A stretch of 64,000 nt of DNA. Source: a bacterium. Its GTDB lineage: Bacteria > JACRDZ01 > JAQUKH01. Positions 52,855-62,331 of the stretch are shown piece by piece; positions within the stretch are counted from its first letter, which is position 1; each line of letters opens with the position of its first letter. The notes beneath the pieces are model-generated. The model was not told the origin of the DNA and did no database searches. It saw nothing but the letters and a program-made list of their open reading frames with translations. The DNA lies in assembly GCA_028719205.1 (NCBI GenBank), contig JAQUKH010000001.1:1-64000 (forward strand), written 5' to 3'. Both the position numbers and the translations under genes were made by a program.

Positions 52855-53676
52855 CTAAAGTTTTTCAATTACTTTAACAACTACTTTTGTAAGTTTTGGT
52901 TCGGCTTCATTAGCTATTTTAATAATTTCTGTAATATCAGCCGGTTTCAAACAGTCAGGAAAACACTGGTCAGTAACAATTGAAAGGCCCAATATCTTAA
53001 AACCGCAATGCACGCCTACAATTACTTCCGGTACTGTTGACATCCCTACTACATCCGCTCCGATAAGACGTAAAAAGCGGTATTCAGCTTTCGTTTCCAG
53101 GCAAGGCCCGGTCACTCCGACATAAACTCCATGCTGGATCTTTATCTTTTCTTCCCGCGCTATTGTATCGGCGAGCTCGATCAATTTTTTATCATAAGGT
53201 TCTGACATATCCGGAAATCTCGGGCCAAGCCTCGAATCATTTGAGCCAATTAAAGGATTATGCCCCATAAGATTTATATGGTCGGTAATGACCATGACAT
53301 CTCCTGTTTTAAATTGCGGATTCATCCCGCCGCAGGCATTGGAGATTATCAAATGTTTAGCGCCTAGGGCCTTCATTACCCTTACAGGAAAACTGACTTC
53401 AACAGCGGAATAACCTTCATAAATATGTAATCTTCCCTGCATAGCAACAACATTTTTATTGCCGATCTTACCTAAGATCAATTCGCCGTCATGGCTTTCT
53501 ACAGTGGAAAGCGGGAAATGCGGGATATTTTTGTAAGATATAACAGTTTTATTTTTTATTTCATGGCCTACCCCGCCTAATCCTGTACCTAAAATTATCG
53601 CAATCTCAGGTTTAATGTTTTTAACCGAATTGATGTAATTTTTAGCTTCTTCTACTTTCGTGAATAAATCGCTCAC
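52855..53676 (-). CDS. Purine nucleoside phosphorylase, possibly methylthioadenosine-type
   Basis: A 273-residue phosphorylase of the trimeric PNP/MTAP family: ILGTGLGG, SHDGELILG, GRLHIYEGYSAVEVSFPVRV, NACGGMNP and GADVVGMSTVPEVIVGVHCG. At the base-specificity position, where human-type PNP has Asn (ITN), this enzyme has Asp (IVTDQCFPD), the residue linked with 6-aminopurines. Together with mtnA next door this favours methylthioadenosine or adenosine as substrate; inosine and guanosine are not excluded. Confidence 0.87.
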   Translation of the reverse strand: MSDLFTKVEEAKNYINSVKNIKPEIAIILGTGLGGVGHEIKNKTVISYKNIPHFPLSTVESHDGELILGKIGNKNVVAMQGRLHIYEGYSAVEVSFPVRVMKALGAKHLIISNACGGMNPQFKTGDVMVITDHINLMGHNPLIGSNDSRLGPRFPDMSEPYDKKLIELADTIAREEKIKIQHGVYVGVTGPCLETKAEYRFLRLIGADVVGMSTVPEVIVGVHCGFKILGLSIVTDQCFPDCLKPADITEIIKIANEAEPKLTKVVVKVIEKL

Positions 53677-53706
53677 TGGAATCTCCTTTCTTTATTAAAG
53701 TAATAA

Positions 53707-54009
53707 TTAATGTTTTAATTTAACTGCCAAATCAACTAAAGATTGTACTAAAAAAGAATTTAAAAAATATATTATTATAAAAACTATAAAAGGCGAAATA
53801 TCAATTCCAATATTCGGGATCGGGATATGGCGCCTTATCGGACGCAGCACCGGTTCAGTGACTTTATACAAAAATTGTACTATCGGATTATATGGATCCG
53901 GATTTACCCATGAAAGAATAGCTCTGGCAATAATAATCCAGTAATAAAAACTTAAAACCATATCTAATATCTTTGCTATCGCGCTGATAAAATTACTTAA
54001 AATAAACAT
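53707..54009 (-). CDS. yggT: YggT family membrane protein
   Basis: A 100-residue protein with two hydrophobic segments around the motif ARAILSWVNPDPYNPIVQ and a second TEPVLRPIRRHIP, the family's typical repeat. YggT proteins sit beside yggS and proC in many bacteria and are linked to membrane and osmotic functions. It starts three bases after proC ends. Confidence 0.93.
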   Translation of the reverse strand: MFILSNFISAIAKILDMVLSFYYWIIIARAILSWVNPDPYNPIVQFLYKVTEPVLRPIRRHIPIPNIGIDISPFIVFIIIYFLNSFLVQSLVDLAVKLKH

Positions 54010-54012
54010 AAT

Positions 54013-54828
54013 TTATTCGCCCCTGCTTAATTCTTTTGATCTTTTACACGCCGATTCGACCGCGGAAATAAGAATTTCATGTAAAGATCTTTCTTCCATA
54101 ACTTTTAAGCCTGCTAATGTTGTTCCTCCGGGCGAGCAAACCGACTTTCTGAGTTCCTCGGGCTCTTTGCCCGAATTTAACGCTAATTCCGCGGAACCTG
54201 ATATAGTCTGCAACACAAGTGTTTTTGCCGTGTCCCTGGGCAATCCCTGCCTTACACCTGCCTCGATCATTGCTTCCATTATATAAAAAATATATCCCGG
54301 CCCGCTTCCGGATATCGCGGTTACTATATCCAGATATTTTTCATCAATTGTTACCGCCTTCCCGACTGACCGGAAAATACTTAACGCGATCTCTTCTTCC
54401 ATATAACTCGCATACCTTCCCTTTGATATCGCCGCCATGCCTTTTTTTATTAACGCCGGAGTATTAGGCATTACTCTTATAACCGGGATTTCTCCGATCT
54501 CCTTTTCTATCGTCTCAGTTGTTATTCCCGCGGCAATAGAAATTACCATTTTGCCTTTTAAAACATCTTTTATTTCCTTTAAAACCTCTTTTATGTTTTG
54601 TGGTTTAACAGAAAGAACAATAATATTCGCTTTTTTTACCGCGTTTTCGGGATCAGTTTCTGTTTTGATCCCATACTTATTTAATAAATAATCCAATCTT
54701 TCTTTTTTTATATCATTCGCGATAATATTATTTTTTTCGGTTAATCCTGACCCTAAAACACCGCCAATTATAGCCTCCGCCATATTCCCCGCGCCGATAA
54801 AAGCAATCGTTTCTTTAAGCATTCCCAT
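54013..54828 (-). CDS. proC: Pyrroline-5-carboxylate reductase
   Basis: Last step of proline synthesis. The Rossmann N-terminus IAFIGAGNMAEAIIGG and the C-terminal signature SGPGYIFYIMEAMIEAGVRQGLP and GGTTLAGLKVMEE are complete. I chose ATG at 54828 (MGMLKET), with AAAGG four bases upstream; the ATG at 54822 is equally possible. A longer in-frame start (to 54876) has no support. The yggS-proC-yggT order is a common one. ProB is in another operon at 47619-48446. Confidence 0.94.
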   Translation of the reverse strand: MGMLKETIAFIGAGNMAEAIIGGVLGSGLTEKNNIIANDIKKERLDYLLNKYGIKTETDPENAVKKANIIVLSVKPQNIKEVLKEIKDVLKGKMVISIAAGITTETIEKEIGEIPVIRVMPNTPALIKKGMAAISKGRYASYMEEEIALSIFRSVGKAVTIDEKYLDIVTAISGSGPGYIFYIMEAMIEAGVRQGLPRDTAKTLVLQTISGSAELALNSGKEPEELRKSVCSPGGTTLAGLKVMEERSLHEILISAVESACKRSKELSRGE

Positions 54829-54915
54829 TTTACCTTTCTTGTGAAAATATTTCAGATATTCTATACGATTTTTCAATATCTGGCAACAATTAAACTATTT
54901 TAGCATTTTTGATCT

Positions 54916-55593
54916 TTATCCAAATATTCCTCTTCCTATCCTTACGATATTCGCTCCCTCTTCAATCGCTACTTCAAAATCGTCTGTCATTCCCATAGAG
55001 AGATATTCTATTTTCTTTCCAATGCAATTCTCCAGATCTGTCAGGAGTGTACGCAGTTTTTTAAAATACGGCCTGGCGTTTTCAGGGTTATCTGATATTG
55101 GCGCCATTGTCATCAATCCTTTAAGTTCAAGTTGTGGTAAATTATAAATATTATTTGCCAGTTCCTTCAAATCTTCAGGAGTTATGCCATATTTTGATTC
55201 CTCTCCTGAAACATTTACCTCAAGAAGAACTTTCATTTTCTTGTTGGCGCTTAAAAGTTTTGAATTTAGTTCTTCCGCCAGATGTAAACTGTCTATTGAG
55301 TGGATCCAGTCAAAGATCTCTACCGCTTTTTTGATCTTATTAGTCTGTAAATGCCCTATCATATGCCACTCGATCGGGAATTTTAAGTTAGAATATTTTT
55401 TTTCCGCTTCCTGTATCCTGCTCTCGCCGATATCGTTAATGCCTTCTTTAATGGCTTCTATTATCTTATCATCCTGAACATATTTCGTTACAGCTATAAG
55501 TTTGATCTCACCGGCATTTCTACCCGCGCGATCTGAAGCGCTGATTATCCTTCTTCTTATATTCCTGATATTTTCTTTTAATTTATTATCCAT
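54916..55593 (-). CDS. yggS: PLP homeostasis protein YggS
   Basis: A 225-residue pyridoxal-phosphate-binding TIM-barrel protein: the cofactor lysine is in IKLIAVTKYV, with EWHMIGHLQTNKIK, EVNVSGEESKYG, LMTMAPI and LSMGMTDDFEVAIEEGAN. It keeps free PLP low and lacks a known enzyme activity. The ATG at 55593 is four bases after the stop of pgeF. Confidence 0.94.
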   Translation of the reverse strand: MDNKLKENIRNIRRRIISASDRAGRNAGEIKLIAVTKYVQDDKIIEAIKEGINDIGESRIQEAEKKYSNLKFPIEWHMIGHLQTNKIKKAVEIFDWIHSIDSLHLAEELNSKLLSANKKMKVLLEVNVSGEESKYGITPEDLKELANNIYNLPQLELKGLMTMAPISDNPENARPYFKKLRTLLTDLENCIGKKIEYLSMGMTDDFEVAIEEGANIVRIGRGIFG

Positions 55594-55597
55594 ATTA

Positions 55598-56353
55598 TCA
55601 CATCCACGCAAGCGACATCATTCTTCCGGTTTTGCCAAGGTCTCTGCGGTGGGAATAAAATTGGCCAGGCAAACAAGAAGTACAAAGGCCGGTTTTGTGT
55701 ATATTTTCTTTTTCCAATCCGGCTTCACGCAGCAATAAAGAGTTTATTCCAACCAGATCAAAATATATTTTATTGTTTTTTCTTTTTATCCCGATTTCTT
55801 TACCTTTAAAAGCTTCTTTAGTTTTATTGGCCAGATCATCATTAATTTCATAACAATCTGAACAGATCGCGGGCCCCATGACCGCGTGACAATCTTTAGC
55901 TTTTGTATTAAATGCTTTTGTCATTCTATCTAAAGTTTTAGTAACTAGAAAAAGAAGCGTCCCCTTCCATCCTGAATGAATGATCCCAAAAGCTTCATTG
56001 ATCGGGTCGTAGATCAGGATCGGCAGGCAATCCGCAGTCATAATAGACAAAACCGTTTTTTTTTCTTTAGTAACCAGCGCGTCCGTCCCTGGTATCAAAT
56101 ACAGATCATTTTCTTTTATCTCAACAATATTATCCCCGTGTATTTGTTCGGGGAGATAAACATTATTTCCATTACAGCCCGCGTTTTGATAAAATATTTT
56201 CCGGTTATATTCAACCGATTCCCTGTTATCCCCGGTATTGAAACTTAAATTTGAGGAATTGCGGGTGCTGATAATAAAATTAATTTTATTCTTAAATATA
56301 TCCGGAATTAAATTTAGTACTTTATAATTTGGGCTGTTACTGTTTTTTTCCAT
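55598..56353 (-). CDS. pgeF: PgeF/laccase-domain protein (YfiH family)
   Basis: A 250-residue multicopper-oxidase-like fold of the YfiH/LACC1 family: SIMTADCLPILIYDP, AFGIIHSGWKGTL, AVMGPAICSDCYEIND and a C-terminal FYSHRRDLGKTGRMMSLAW, which hold the metal Cys and His residues. Family members hydrolyse faulty peptidoglycan precursors or act on purine nucleosides. I start it at ATG 56353; another ATG at 56368 is possible. It overlaps the DUF1844 gene by 17 bases or more. Confidence 0.9.
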   Translation of the reverse strand: MEKNSNSPNYKVLNLIPDIFKNKINFIISTRNSSNLSFNTGDNRESVEYNRKIFYQNAGCNGNNVYLPEQIHGDNIVEIKENDLYLIPGTDALVTKEKKTVLSIMTADCLPILIYDPINEAFGIIHSGWKGTLLFLVTKTLDRMTKAFNTKAKDCHAVMGPAICSDCYEINDDLANKTKEAFKGKEIGIKRKNNKIYFDLVGINSLLLREAGLEKENIHKTGLCTSCLPGQFYSHRRDLGKTGRMMSLAWM

Positions 56354-56660
56354 TTTTGGAATTTTCATCCGCAAATCTTAATTTGAGATCATCAATCATA
56401 TTAAGTATATTATTTTTTACTTGTTTATCTAATAAACTTTCAATTTGCTTATATAAAGCTTCCATGGAATCAATCGCTATTTTAGCCTGATCAAGTTCTC
56501 TTTTCCCGCTGATATCCAATTTTCCTTCAGGATTCGGCACATGACCCATATAGTGCAGCGAAAGTGTTCCAAGAACTACAATATAATTTTGTAATATTTC
56601 CGTTACCTTCGGCGGGCCTTTATATTTTTTTGATTGATCTCCTTTTTTCTCTTCAGTCAT
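56337..56660 (-). CDS. DUF1844 protein
   Basis: A 107-residue soluble protein with VTEILQNYIVVLGTLSLHYM, the DUF1844 signature, then HVPNPEGKLDISGKRELDQAK and a helical tail ending NSKNGKKQ. Function unknown in all lineages. It is the first gene of the pgeF-yggS-proC operon, with GAGGAG just ahead of the ATG and an extended -10 promoter at 56691-56699. Confidence 0.88.
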   Translation of the reverse strand: MTEEKKGDQSKKYKGPPKVTEILQNYIVVLGTLSLHYMGHVPNPEGKLDISGKRELDQAKIAIDSMEALYKQIESLLDKQVKNNILNMIDDLKLRFADENSKNGKKQ

Positions 56661-56690
56661 AGTTGCTCCTCATTTGTGTTATTTAAAAAT

Positions 56691-56699
56691 ATTATATCA
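56691..56699 (-). promoter_or_regulatory. Extended -10 promoter of the DUF1844-mtnA operon
   Basis: TGATATAAT on the minus strand, an extended -10 box with no recognisable -35 box. Predicted RNA start near 56684, about 24 bases upstream of the first gene. Confidence 0.5.
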
Positions 56700-56720
56700 T
56701 ATTAAGTTACATAGCCTTGA

Positions 56721-58367
56721 TCAAAATTCCATTTCACAAAGTTTTTTAAATCCTATTTTAAGGGGTATTATCAATACCGCGAGATTAAGCAAAAATACCG
56801 CGATAAATGAGAAATAAATTCCCAGTGTTGCCTTAAATGAAAGTTGCCGCCCGAATACCTCAGCCCATAATATTCTGCTTACAGGATGCGCCTCCAGAAT
56901 AATTACGGCTCCGATAAAAAAAATAGAGATCAACATGCATACCAATCCTCCAAAGCTCGAAGAAATGGAACTTCTATTTTCAAATTTTAAAACCGGAAAT
57001 ATTATTCCCAGTGAAATGGACAGCGAAGTCAGCCCTGATGTTAAAAATATAATAGTAATAAATGATAAATAAAATACAAATTTATCAGTTTTTAATATTA
57101 TATTAGTTACACAGATCAATATTATGGATAAAATAAGCAATGGGTAAAAATTAAAAATATATTTACTATATAAATATTTTTTCAAACTGAAAGGAGATGC
57201 TTTTATCAGCATTAATGAGGCTTTTTCCGTACTTATGCAGGGAAAAGCAAACCGGACTGAGATCGCCGATAACACAAATCCGGCTAAACCCAGGTTTATA
57301 AATGAAAGCAGGTTTTTTAAATATAAGGTCGGTAAAGGCGATTTTTCCAAAGGAAGCGCTGAAAAATTAAAAATATAGACTATTACAAGAGATAATAGTA
57401 AAAAAAGCTGTGACCACTGGGATGGATCACGAAAAAATATTAATAGATCTTTACGAATAATTGGATTCTTTATTTTATTAAACCACGGCAAAGTAATTCT
57501 TTTTTGTCTGCCTTCCTGCGCGTTAGACCAACTGGAAAAGAATAAACGGCTTACAACTTCTAGCATTATCATATAAAAAAACAACGCGTTAATCCACAAA
57601 AGTGAAAAATAATACAGTATTTCTTTATTAAAATAATCCTTATCCATTAAATAAGTAATAATTTTTATTATCCAGGTAGTCGGCAGGAAAATGTTATCTG
57701 CCGATCTTAATGTCGCTAAATAACTCGTGAGCGTTAAAAACTTTTCAGGATCGACAAATTGTTCAGGTTTTAAAAATCTTATATATAAGTAAAATCCAAT
57801 TCCAAAAGTTAATCCTAAAACAAATAATATCCATTTTGTCCGCCTGACGGAAAATAATTTCGCAAGTATACCTGTAGTTATAACACCGAATAACGAAGCG
57901 ATAATAACAAAAGGTATAAATGACGAAAAAATAATAATATAAAACATAATATCCGCGTTTATTACTCTTCCAAGGCTGTAAAATACCGGCAGGCTGAAAA
58001 AAATGATCATCCATGAACTTTGGACAAATGTTTGCCAATATTTCATATTTACTATTCTATAATATGATACCGGTGATGCCAAATAAAGGTTAACATCTGA
58101 TGACAGGTAAAATGTGGATAATCCCGTTATTATATTGCTGAAGTAAATAAAAGAAAAAAATGTTAGAAAAATGAGCGAAAATAATTTTATTATTAAAAAT
58201 TTACCTATAATATCTGTTTTATTGAAATAAAGTAATATCTTAAAGAATATAAGGTAACTTCCTATACTAAAAGCCAGCGCGAGGGAAAGAATGAAAAGGA
58301 TCTTGATCATTTCCTTCTTTCCGCCAAAAATTATCCTGTTTTTTAAAGCATAAATACTTGTTATCAT
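56721..58367 (-). CDS. ABC transporter permease, large putative exporter
   Basis: A 548-residue membrane protein with about 12-14 helices, in two similar halves with a charged break (RRTKWILFV near 175, then NKIKNPIIRKDLLIFFRDP near 300). It resembles the putative ABC exporter family (COG-type membrane permease with long loops) rather than CcmB-like permeases. It overlaps the ATPase gene by four bases, so the two form a transporter. Substrate unknown. Confidence 0.82.
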   Translation of the reverse strand: MITSIYALKNRIIFGGKKEMIKILFILSLALAFSIGSYLIFFKILLYFNKTDIIGKFLIIKLFSLIFLTFFSFIYFSNIITGLSTFYLSSDVNLYLASPVSYYRIVNMKYWQTFVQSSWMIIFFSLPVFYSLGRVINADIMFYIIIFSSFIPFVIIASLFGVITTGILAKLFSVRRTKWILFVLGLTFGIGFYLYIRFLKPEQFVDPEKFLTLTSYLATLRSADNIFLPTTWIIKIITYLMDKDYFNKEILYYFSLLWINALFFYMIMLEVVSRLFFSSWSNAQEGRQKRITLPWFNKIKNPIIRKDLLIFFRDPSQWSQLFLLLSLVIVYIFNFSALPLEKSPLPTLYLKNLLSFINLGLAGFVLSAISVRFAFPCISTEKASLMLIKASPFSLKKYLYSKYIFNFYPLLILSIILICVTNIILKTDKFVFYLSFITIIFLTSGLTSLSISLGIIFPVLKFENRSSISSSFGGLVCMLISIFFIGAVIILEAHPVSRILWAEVFGRQLSFKATLGIYFSFIAVFLLNLAVLIIPLKIGFKKLCEMEF

Positions 58368-59083
58368 TTTTCAGTGAGTTTAAGAAATACCTCTTCGAGA
58401 TTTTCATTTGATTCAGCTTTACTTTGTAATTCATCTAAGGTCCCTACCGCAATCAGTTTTCCTCTATAAATAATACCTATCCTGTCGCAAATTTCCTGAG
58501 CCAAAGATAAAGTATGAGTAGACATGAAGATCGTTACACCCTTTTTAGCAAGCTCAATAAAAATATTTTTAACAATTTTACTGCTTCTGGGATCTAATCC
58601 GACCATAGGTTCATCAACAATAAGGACCTTGGGTTCATGTAATAAGGCGGAGATCATAATCAATTTTTGTTTCATCCCGTGTGAGTATCCTTCTATAAGG
58701 TCATTAGATTCATATGATAGATTAAATAGATCAAGGAGCTTTGACGCTTTACTTTCTATTATATCTTTGTCGATATTATAAAGTTGCCCGAAAAAATATA
58801 AAAATTCCCATCCTGTAAGTTTTTCATATAAAAAAGGTTCATCAGGTATTAATCCTGTTATTTTTTTAGCTTCAATAGGATTTAAGGAAATATCAATATT
58901 ATCGATGGTAATATTTCCTGTTGTCGGTTTTAACAATCCGGCGATCATTTTTATAGTTGTTGTTTTACCCGCCCCGTTTGGGCCTATAAATCCGAATATT
59001 TCACCTTTTTTAACATTAAGATTCAGATCATTAACCGCCGTTACATTATGATATTGTTTAGAGAGATTAATAATATTTATCAT
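58364..59083 (-). CDS. ABC transporter ATPase
   Basis: A 239-residue ABC ATPase with Walker A GPNGAGKTTT, the signature YSHGMKQKLIMI, Walker B VLIVDEPMVGLD and the switch His in FMSTHTL. This is the CcmA/YhcH-like exporter group. It overlaps the transglutaminase-like gene by four bases and the permease by four, so all are translated in step. Confidence 0.94.
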   Translation of the reverse strand: MINIINLSKQYHNVTAVNDLNLNVKKGEIFGFIGPNGAGKTTTIKMIAGLLKPTTGNITIDNIDISLNPIEAKKITGLIPDEPFLYEKLTGWEFLYFFGQLYNIDKDIIESKASKLLDLFNLSYESNDLIEGYSHGMKQKLIMISALLHEPKVLIVDEPMVGLDPRSSKIVKNIFIELAKKGVTIFMSTHTLSLAQEICDRIGIIYRGKLIAVGTLDELQSKAESNENLEEVFLKLTEK

Positions 59084-60561
59084 TTATATTCCAATATTTT
59101 TATTTGAATTTGCCCGACAATTTTCAATATATCCATTTGCTGAGCTAACTCTCCCTCAATAAATTTAATATGCGTAGCGTCCGCCGGTATCTGGTCAAAA
59201 ACCGAATCAACGCTTATCCATTGGCCCCCTGCAAATACTTCGTTCCAGGCATGATAATAAAATCCATTCTCTGAATATACCAATCCTACGCAAATCTTTG
59301 CCGGCAAATTTACCGCTCTTGCCAGCGCGCAAAATAATGTAGCATGTTCGTTGCAATCACCGCACTTCAATCTTAAAATTGTAACAGCGTCAGGGACGCT
59401 TACAGTGATCTTTTTCTTTATATTTTGGAATAGCCATTTTGAAATTAATTCAGTTTTTTTATAAGCATCATTTTCATTCCCGATTATTTCTTTGGCTTTA
59501 TTTTTTATCAGAGCATCATCAGATTGGATAAAAATACTTGATGCCAAATATTCCCCCGGATTATCTGCTTTATCGTCTTTAAGCGGCAAACTGAATACTT
59601 CTAATGTATTTTTATTTAATCTTTGCCTTCCGCGATTAAGGAGAGAAAAACCATCAGTTTTAATTCCGCTAATTTCAATTTTCAAATATTTTAATTCTCT
59701 CGGGGAATCTATGCGTTTTTCGACTAAAATACTTGTAGATTTCATTATATCTATTTTATCACCGGACTCCAGTATGTTTAACGCGTCATCCTGTCTTTCT
59801 CTCTGAAGAATAAAACCCATGGGACTTTCTTCTCTGATCCTCGTGCCGTCTTCTTTTAACCAGGTATAAATGATAATTCCGTCATAATCCTCTTTAATTT
59901 TATAAGCCTGCTCCATTTCTCCGTAGACCTTAATTTGTTCCTTCTTTTCAACAGTTATGGATATATTTTTGTTTGACAAAGTAAAAGGATCGTAATATGG
60001 GAAAATATAATTGCTGTTTACAGTTAATCCTTTACTTAATATATATTGGTTCAAATTACTGGTAATAGAAGGAATTTCTTTGAGTGGAATAGAAAAATAC
60101 TTCGCGGATTTATCGGATATGAATTTAATATTCAATCTGTCACCTGCTACCTTCCCCTCGACCTTTAATTTATATTGAGACGTCGATAAATATGATGTAA
60201 ATTCCTTTAATTTAAGAGCGGGATCTACCACCGCGACATTATTTATCCTCATTTTTATATTTTCGCCCCCGGCCGTAAAACTCATATAACTTTGTTCATT
60301 TATCAGGAACATATTTTTATCTTTATCAGGAACCATCATCCAATGGCTATATCCGATCTTTTTCTTATTAAAATAAATTCCCATCCATTCATCTTTCATT
60401 AAGGAATTATCAACATTAACCGTATTAAATTTATTATTGAATATTTTTGATGGATAATTATTCCGTATTAAAATAAATATCATTATTATCCATAAAAAGG
60501 CAATTATGAGCTTTATTGCGGTATAAATATTATTTTTAATATTCATTAATAATTTATTCAC
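59080..60561 (-). CDS. Transglutaminase-like protein, membrane anchored
   Basis: A 493-residue protein with one N-terminal helix (about 14-31), a long beta-rich front part and a C-terminal transglutaminase core: Cys in LKCGDCNEHATLFCALARA, His in YYHAWNEVF and Asp in WISVDSVFDQ. The triad is intact, so it may be a protease or cross-linking enzyme in the periplasm. It is in an operon with a four-heme cytochrome upstream and an ABC exporter downstream. Confidence 0.88.
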   Translation of the reverse strand: MNKLLMNIKNNIYTAIKLIIAFLWIIMIFILIRNNYPSKIFNNKFNTVNVDNSLMKDEWMGIYFNKKKIGYSHWMMVPDKDKNMFLINEQSYMSFTAGGENIKMRINNVAVVDPALKLKEFTSYLSTSQYKLKVEGKVAGDRLNIKFISDKSAKYFSIPLKEIPSITSNLNQYILSKGLTVNSNYIFPYYDPFTLSNKNISITVEKKEQIKVYGEMEQAYKIKEDYDGIIIYTWLKEDGTRIREESPMGFILQRERQDDALNILESGDKIDIMKSTSILVEKRIDSPRELKYLKIEISGIKTDGFSLLNRGRQRLNKNTLEVFSLPLKDDKADNPGEYLASSIFIQSDDALIKNKAKEIIGNENDAYKKTELISKWLFQNIKKKITVSVPDAVTILRLKCGDCNEHATLFCALARAVNLPAKICVGLVYSENGFYYHAWNEVFAGGQWISVDSVFDQIPADATHIKFIEGELAQQMDILKIVGQIQIKILEYK

Positions 60562-61078
60562 CTAAATACCGGCGAGGTATAAGATGTTTTATTTTAGGAT
60601 AAGCTACTCTGAATATAAACGGTTTATAATGGGGACTTTCAGTATTATGGCACTTTTTGCAGTCTTCTTCTGTGGGTAATATTAAACCAACTTCAATTGC
60701 TTTTTTACGCTGCTGAGAATAATTTGTTTTATATTCATTTTCATTCATAATTTCTACATTTTTATACAGGCTTCCCGGCCCATGGCATGCTTCACATTGA
60801 ACTCCGAAAAGATCTTTAGTTTCAATCCCTGGCGACATCGGTTCATTATAGCCGGTAACATGACATTTAAGACAAAATGGATTTTTCCTTTCTTCCTCAC
60901 TTAAGTCTTCATAAGCGCGCGCGTGTTCACTATCTTCCCACTTTTCGTAGATCATCCCTGCCTTTTGTCTCATATGGCATGTACGGCAGCGTTTACTGCC
61001 TTCATAGGTGGCCTGAGACGCAAAAGCGAGCCTGATCGTTATAAAGAATATTACTATTAAAAATAATGATTTATTCAT
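60554..61078 (-). CDS. Secreted four-heme cytochrome c
   Basis: A 174-residue protein from ATG at 61078, with signal peptide MNKSLFLIVIFFITIRLAFA and four CXXCH motifs: CRTCH, CLKCH, CEACH and CKKCH. The pattern RCRTCHMRQK, YEKWEDSEHARAY and QCEACHGPG is that of cytochrome c554-like proteins. A longer frame (to 61171) lies in the previous gene and is unlikely. The ATG is one base after the stop of the thioredoxin-like gene, so they are coupled. Confidence 0.9.
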   Translation of the reverse strand: MNKSLFLIVIFFITIRLAFASQATYEGSKRCRTCHMRQKAGMIYEKWEDSEHARAYEDLSEEERKNPFCLKCHVTGYNEPMSPGIETKDLFGVQCEACHGPGSLYKNVEIMNENEYKTNYSQQRKKAIEVGLILPTEEDCKKCHNTESPHYKPFIFRVAYPKIKHLIPRRYLGE

Positions 61079-61079
61079 G

Positions 61080-62306
61080 TCAAATATCACTTCTGGCAAA
61101 TTCAATAAATTTTTTGTAACTATTATTAGATTTTTTAAACGCTGAAATAGCTTCATCTGTATTTTTTTCATCTAAATACAGATTCGCAAGATCATAAAAA
61201 GCATTCCCCATATTTTGGGAAAGCTCATCTTTCAAAACTATATTATTACTATCATTTTCCTCAAATAATTTAATAGCTTCAATAAATTTTTCTTTTGCTT
61301 TTTCTTTCTCGCCATTTTTAAAAAAGGCGGTCCCTAATCCGTATATTATACTGGGGTCCTTGGGAGCTAATGTTAACGCCTGATTAAACTCCCCAATGGA
61401 TTCAGCGATCCTATTAGCATCGCGGCATACGATCGCGTAATAATAATGTGTCTCAACATTTTTCGCGTCTAAATCTATCGCGGTAATAAACGACGCTGAA
61501 GCGCTGTCAATGTTATCCTGGCGCGCGAATACTCTTCCCAGCAAACTATGACTCAAAGAATAATTTTCATCTTCTTTCAAGGATGTCATTAATTTTTCTT
61601 TTGCTTTCTCCATAAATCCCAATTTAAACATTTTAAGCCCAAAGTTATAATAAAATTGCGATTTCCCTTTTGGAATGTAGCCTTCAGCGACTTTTGGCCT
61701 GGCAACGATCTCTATTCCAAGAGGTTTTTCAAAAGCCTTTTTTACCAATCTCTCTCCTGAAAGTTTAGGGTACCCCGGCATTATTGATAAAATCTTATTG
61801 TCAATATCCATAATAGCTAAACTCGGAGTAGTCACAACCCCATATTGATTATAAATTTTCAAACCTTCATCTATAAGAACAGGAAAAGTAATTCCCTGTT
61901 CTGTTATTATCTTATTTACTTTATCTAATTCATCTACAGTTGTTTCTTTGTCGGAATTTGGCACGTAAACCGCTAAAATATTATAACCCGAACTTTTATA
62001 TTTATTATACAGATCCTGCAGGACGCTTAATTCGTTAAGGGAATTTTCTGAATTGTAATTCCAGAAAATAACTCCGGTCGCAATATTTTTACCGGCAAAT
62101 TCTTTTAAATTTATTTTATTTTTATTTACATCATTAAGCGTAAAATCTATAGCCGGTTCGCCTTCCCTGAGCCGTTTAAATGCCTGTCCTTTGGTTATCG
62201 GCAGGAAAACAAAAGCAACCAGACTTAATATTAAAATAAAAAATATATTTTTGCTGAAAGGATTCGCGGTTTTTAAAGCGATATTTTTTAACTTTGACAT
62301 AAGCAT
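61080..62306 (-). CDS. Thioredoxin-fold (TlpA-like) and TPR protein without the redox cysteines
   Basis: A 408-residue protein with an N-terminal helix (about 22-40), a TlpA/AhpC-like thioredoxin domain (about 48-195: AIDFTLNDVNKNKINLKEFA, GVVTTPSLAIMDIDNKILS) and several TPR repeats (about 210-400). In TlpA-like proteins WCXXC follows the first strand; here the site reads FWNYNSENS, so both cysteines are gone. The GVVTTPS cis-proline loop is kept. It cannot act as a thiol reductase and may bind apocytochrome or other proteins. AGGAGG precedes the ATG at 62306; the ATG at 62300 is possible. Confidence 0.87.
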   Translation of the reverse strand: MLMSKLKNIALKTANPFSKNIFFILILSLVAFVFLPITKGQAFKRLREGEPAIDFTLNDVNKNKINLKEFAGKNIATGVIFWNYNSENSLNELSVLQDLYNKYKSSGYNILAVYVPNSDKETTVDELDKVNKIITEQGITFPVLIDEGLKIYNQYGVVTTPSLAIMDIDNKILSIMPGYPKLSGERLVKKAFEKPLGIEIVARPKVAEGYIPKGKSQFYYNFGLKMFKLGFMEKAKEKLMTSLKEDENYSLSHSLLGRVFARQDNIDSASASFITAIDLDAKNVETHYYYAIVCRDANRIAESIGEFNQALTLAPKDPSIIYGLGTAFFKNGEKEKAKEKFIEAIKLFEENDSNNIVLKDELSQNMGNAFYDLANLYLDEKNTDEAISAFKKSNNSYKKFIEFARSDI

Positions 62307-62331
62307 ATTACCTCCTGTAATAACTAAATTT

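Noticed and set aside
61079-61171. N-terminal extension of the four-heme cytochrome
   Set aside because: It lies in the coding region of the preceding gene and would hide the signal peptide.
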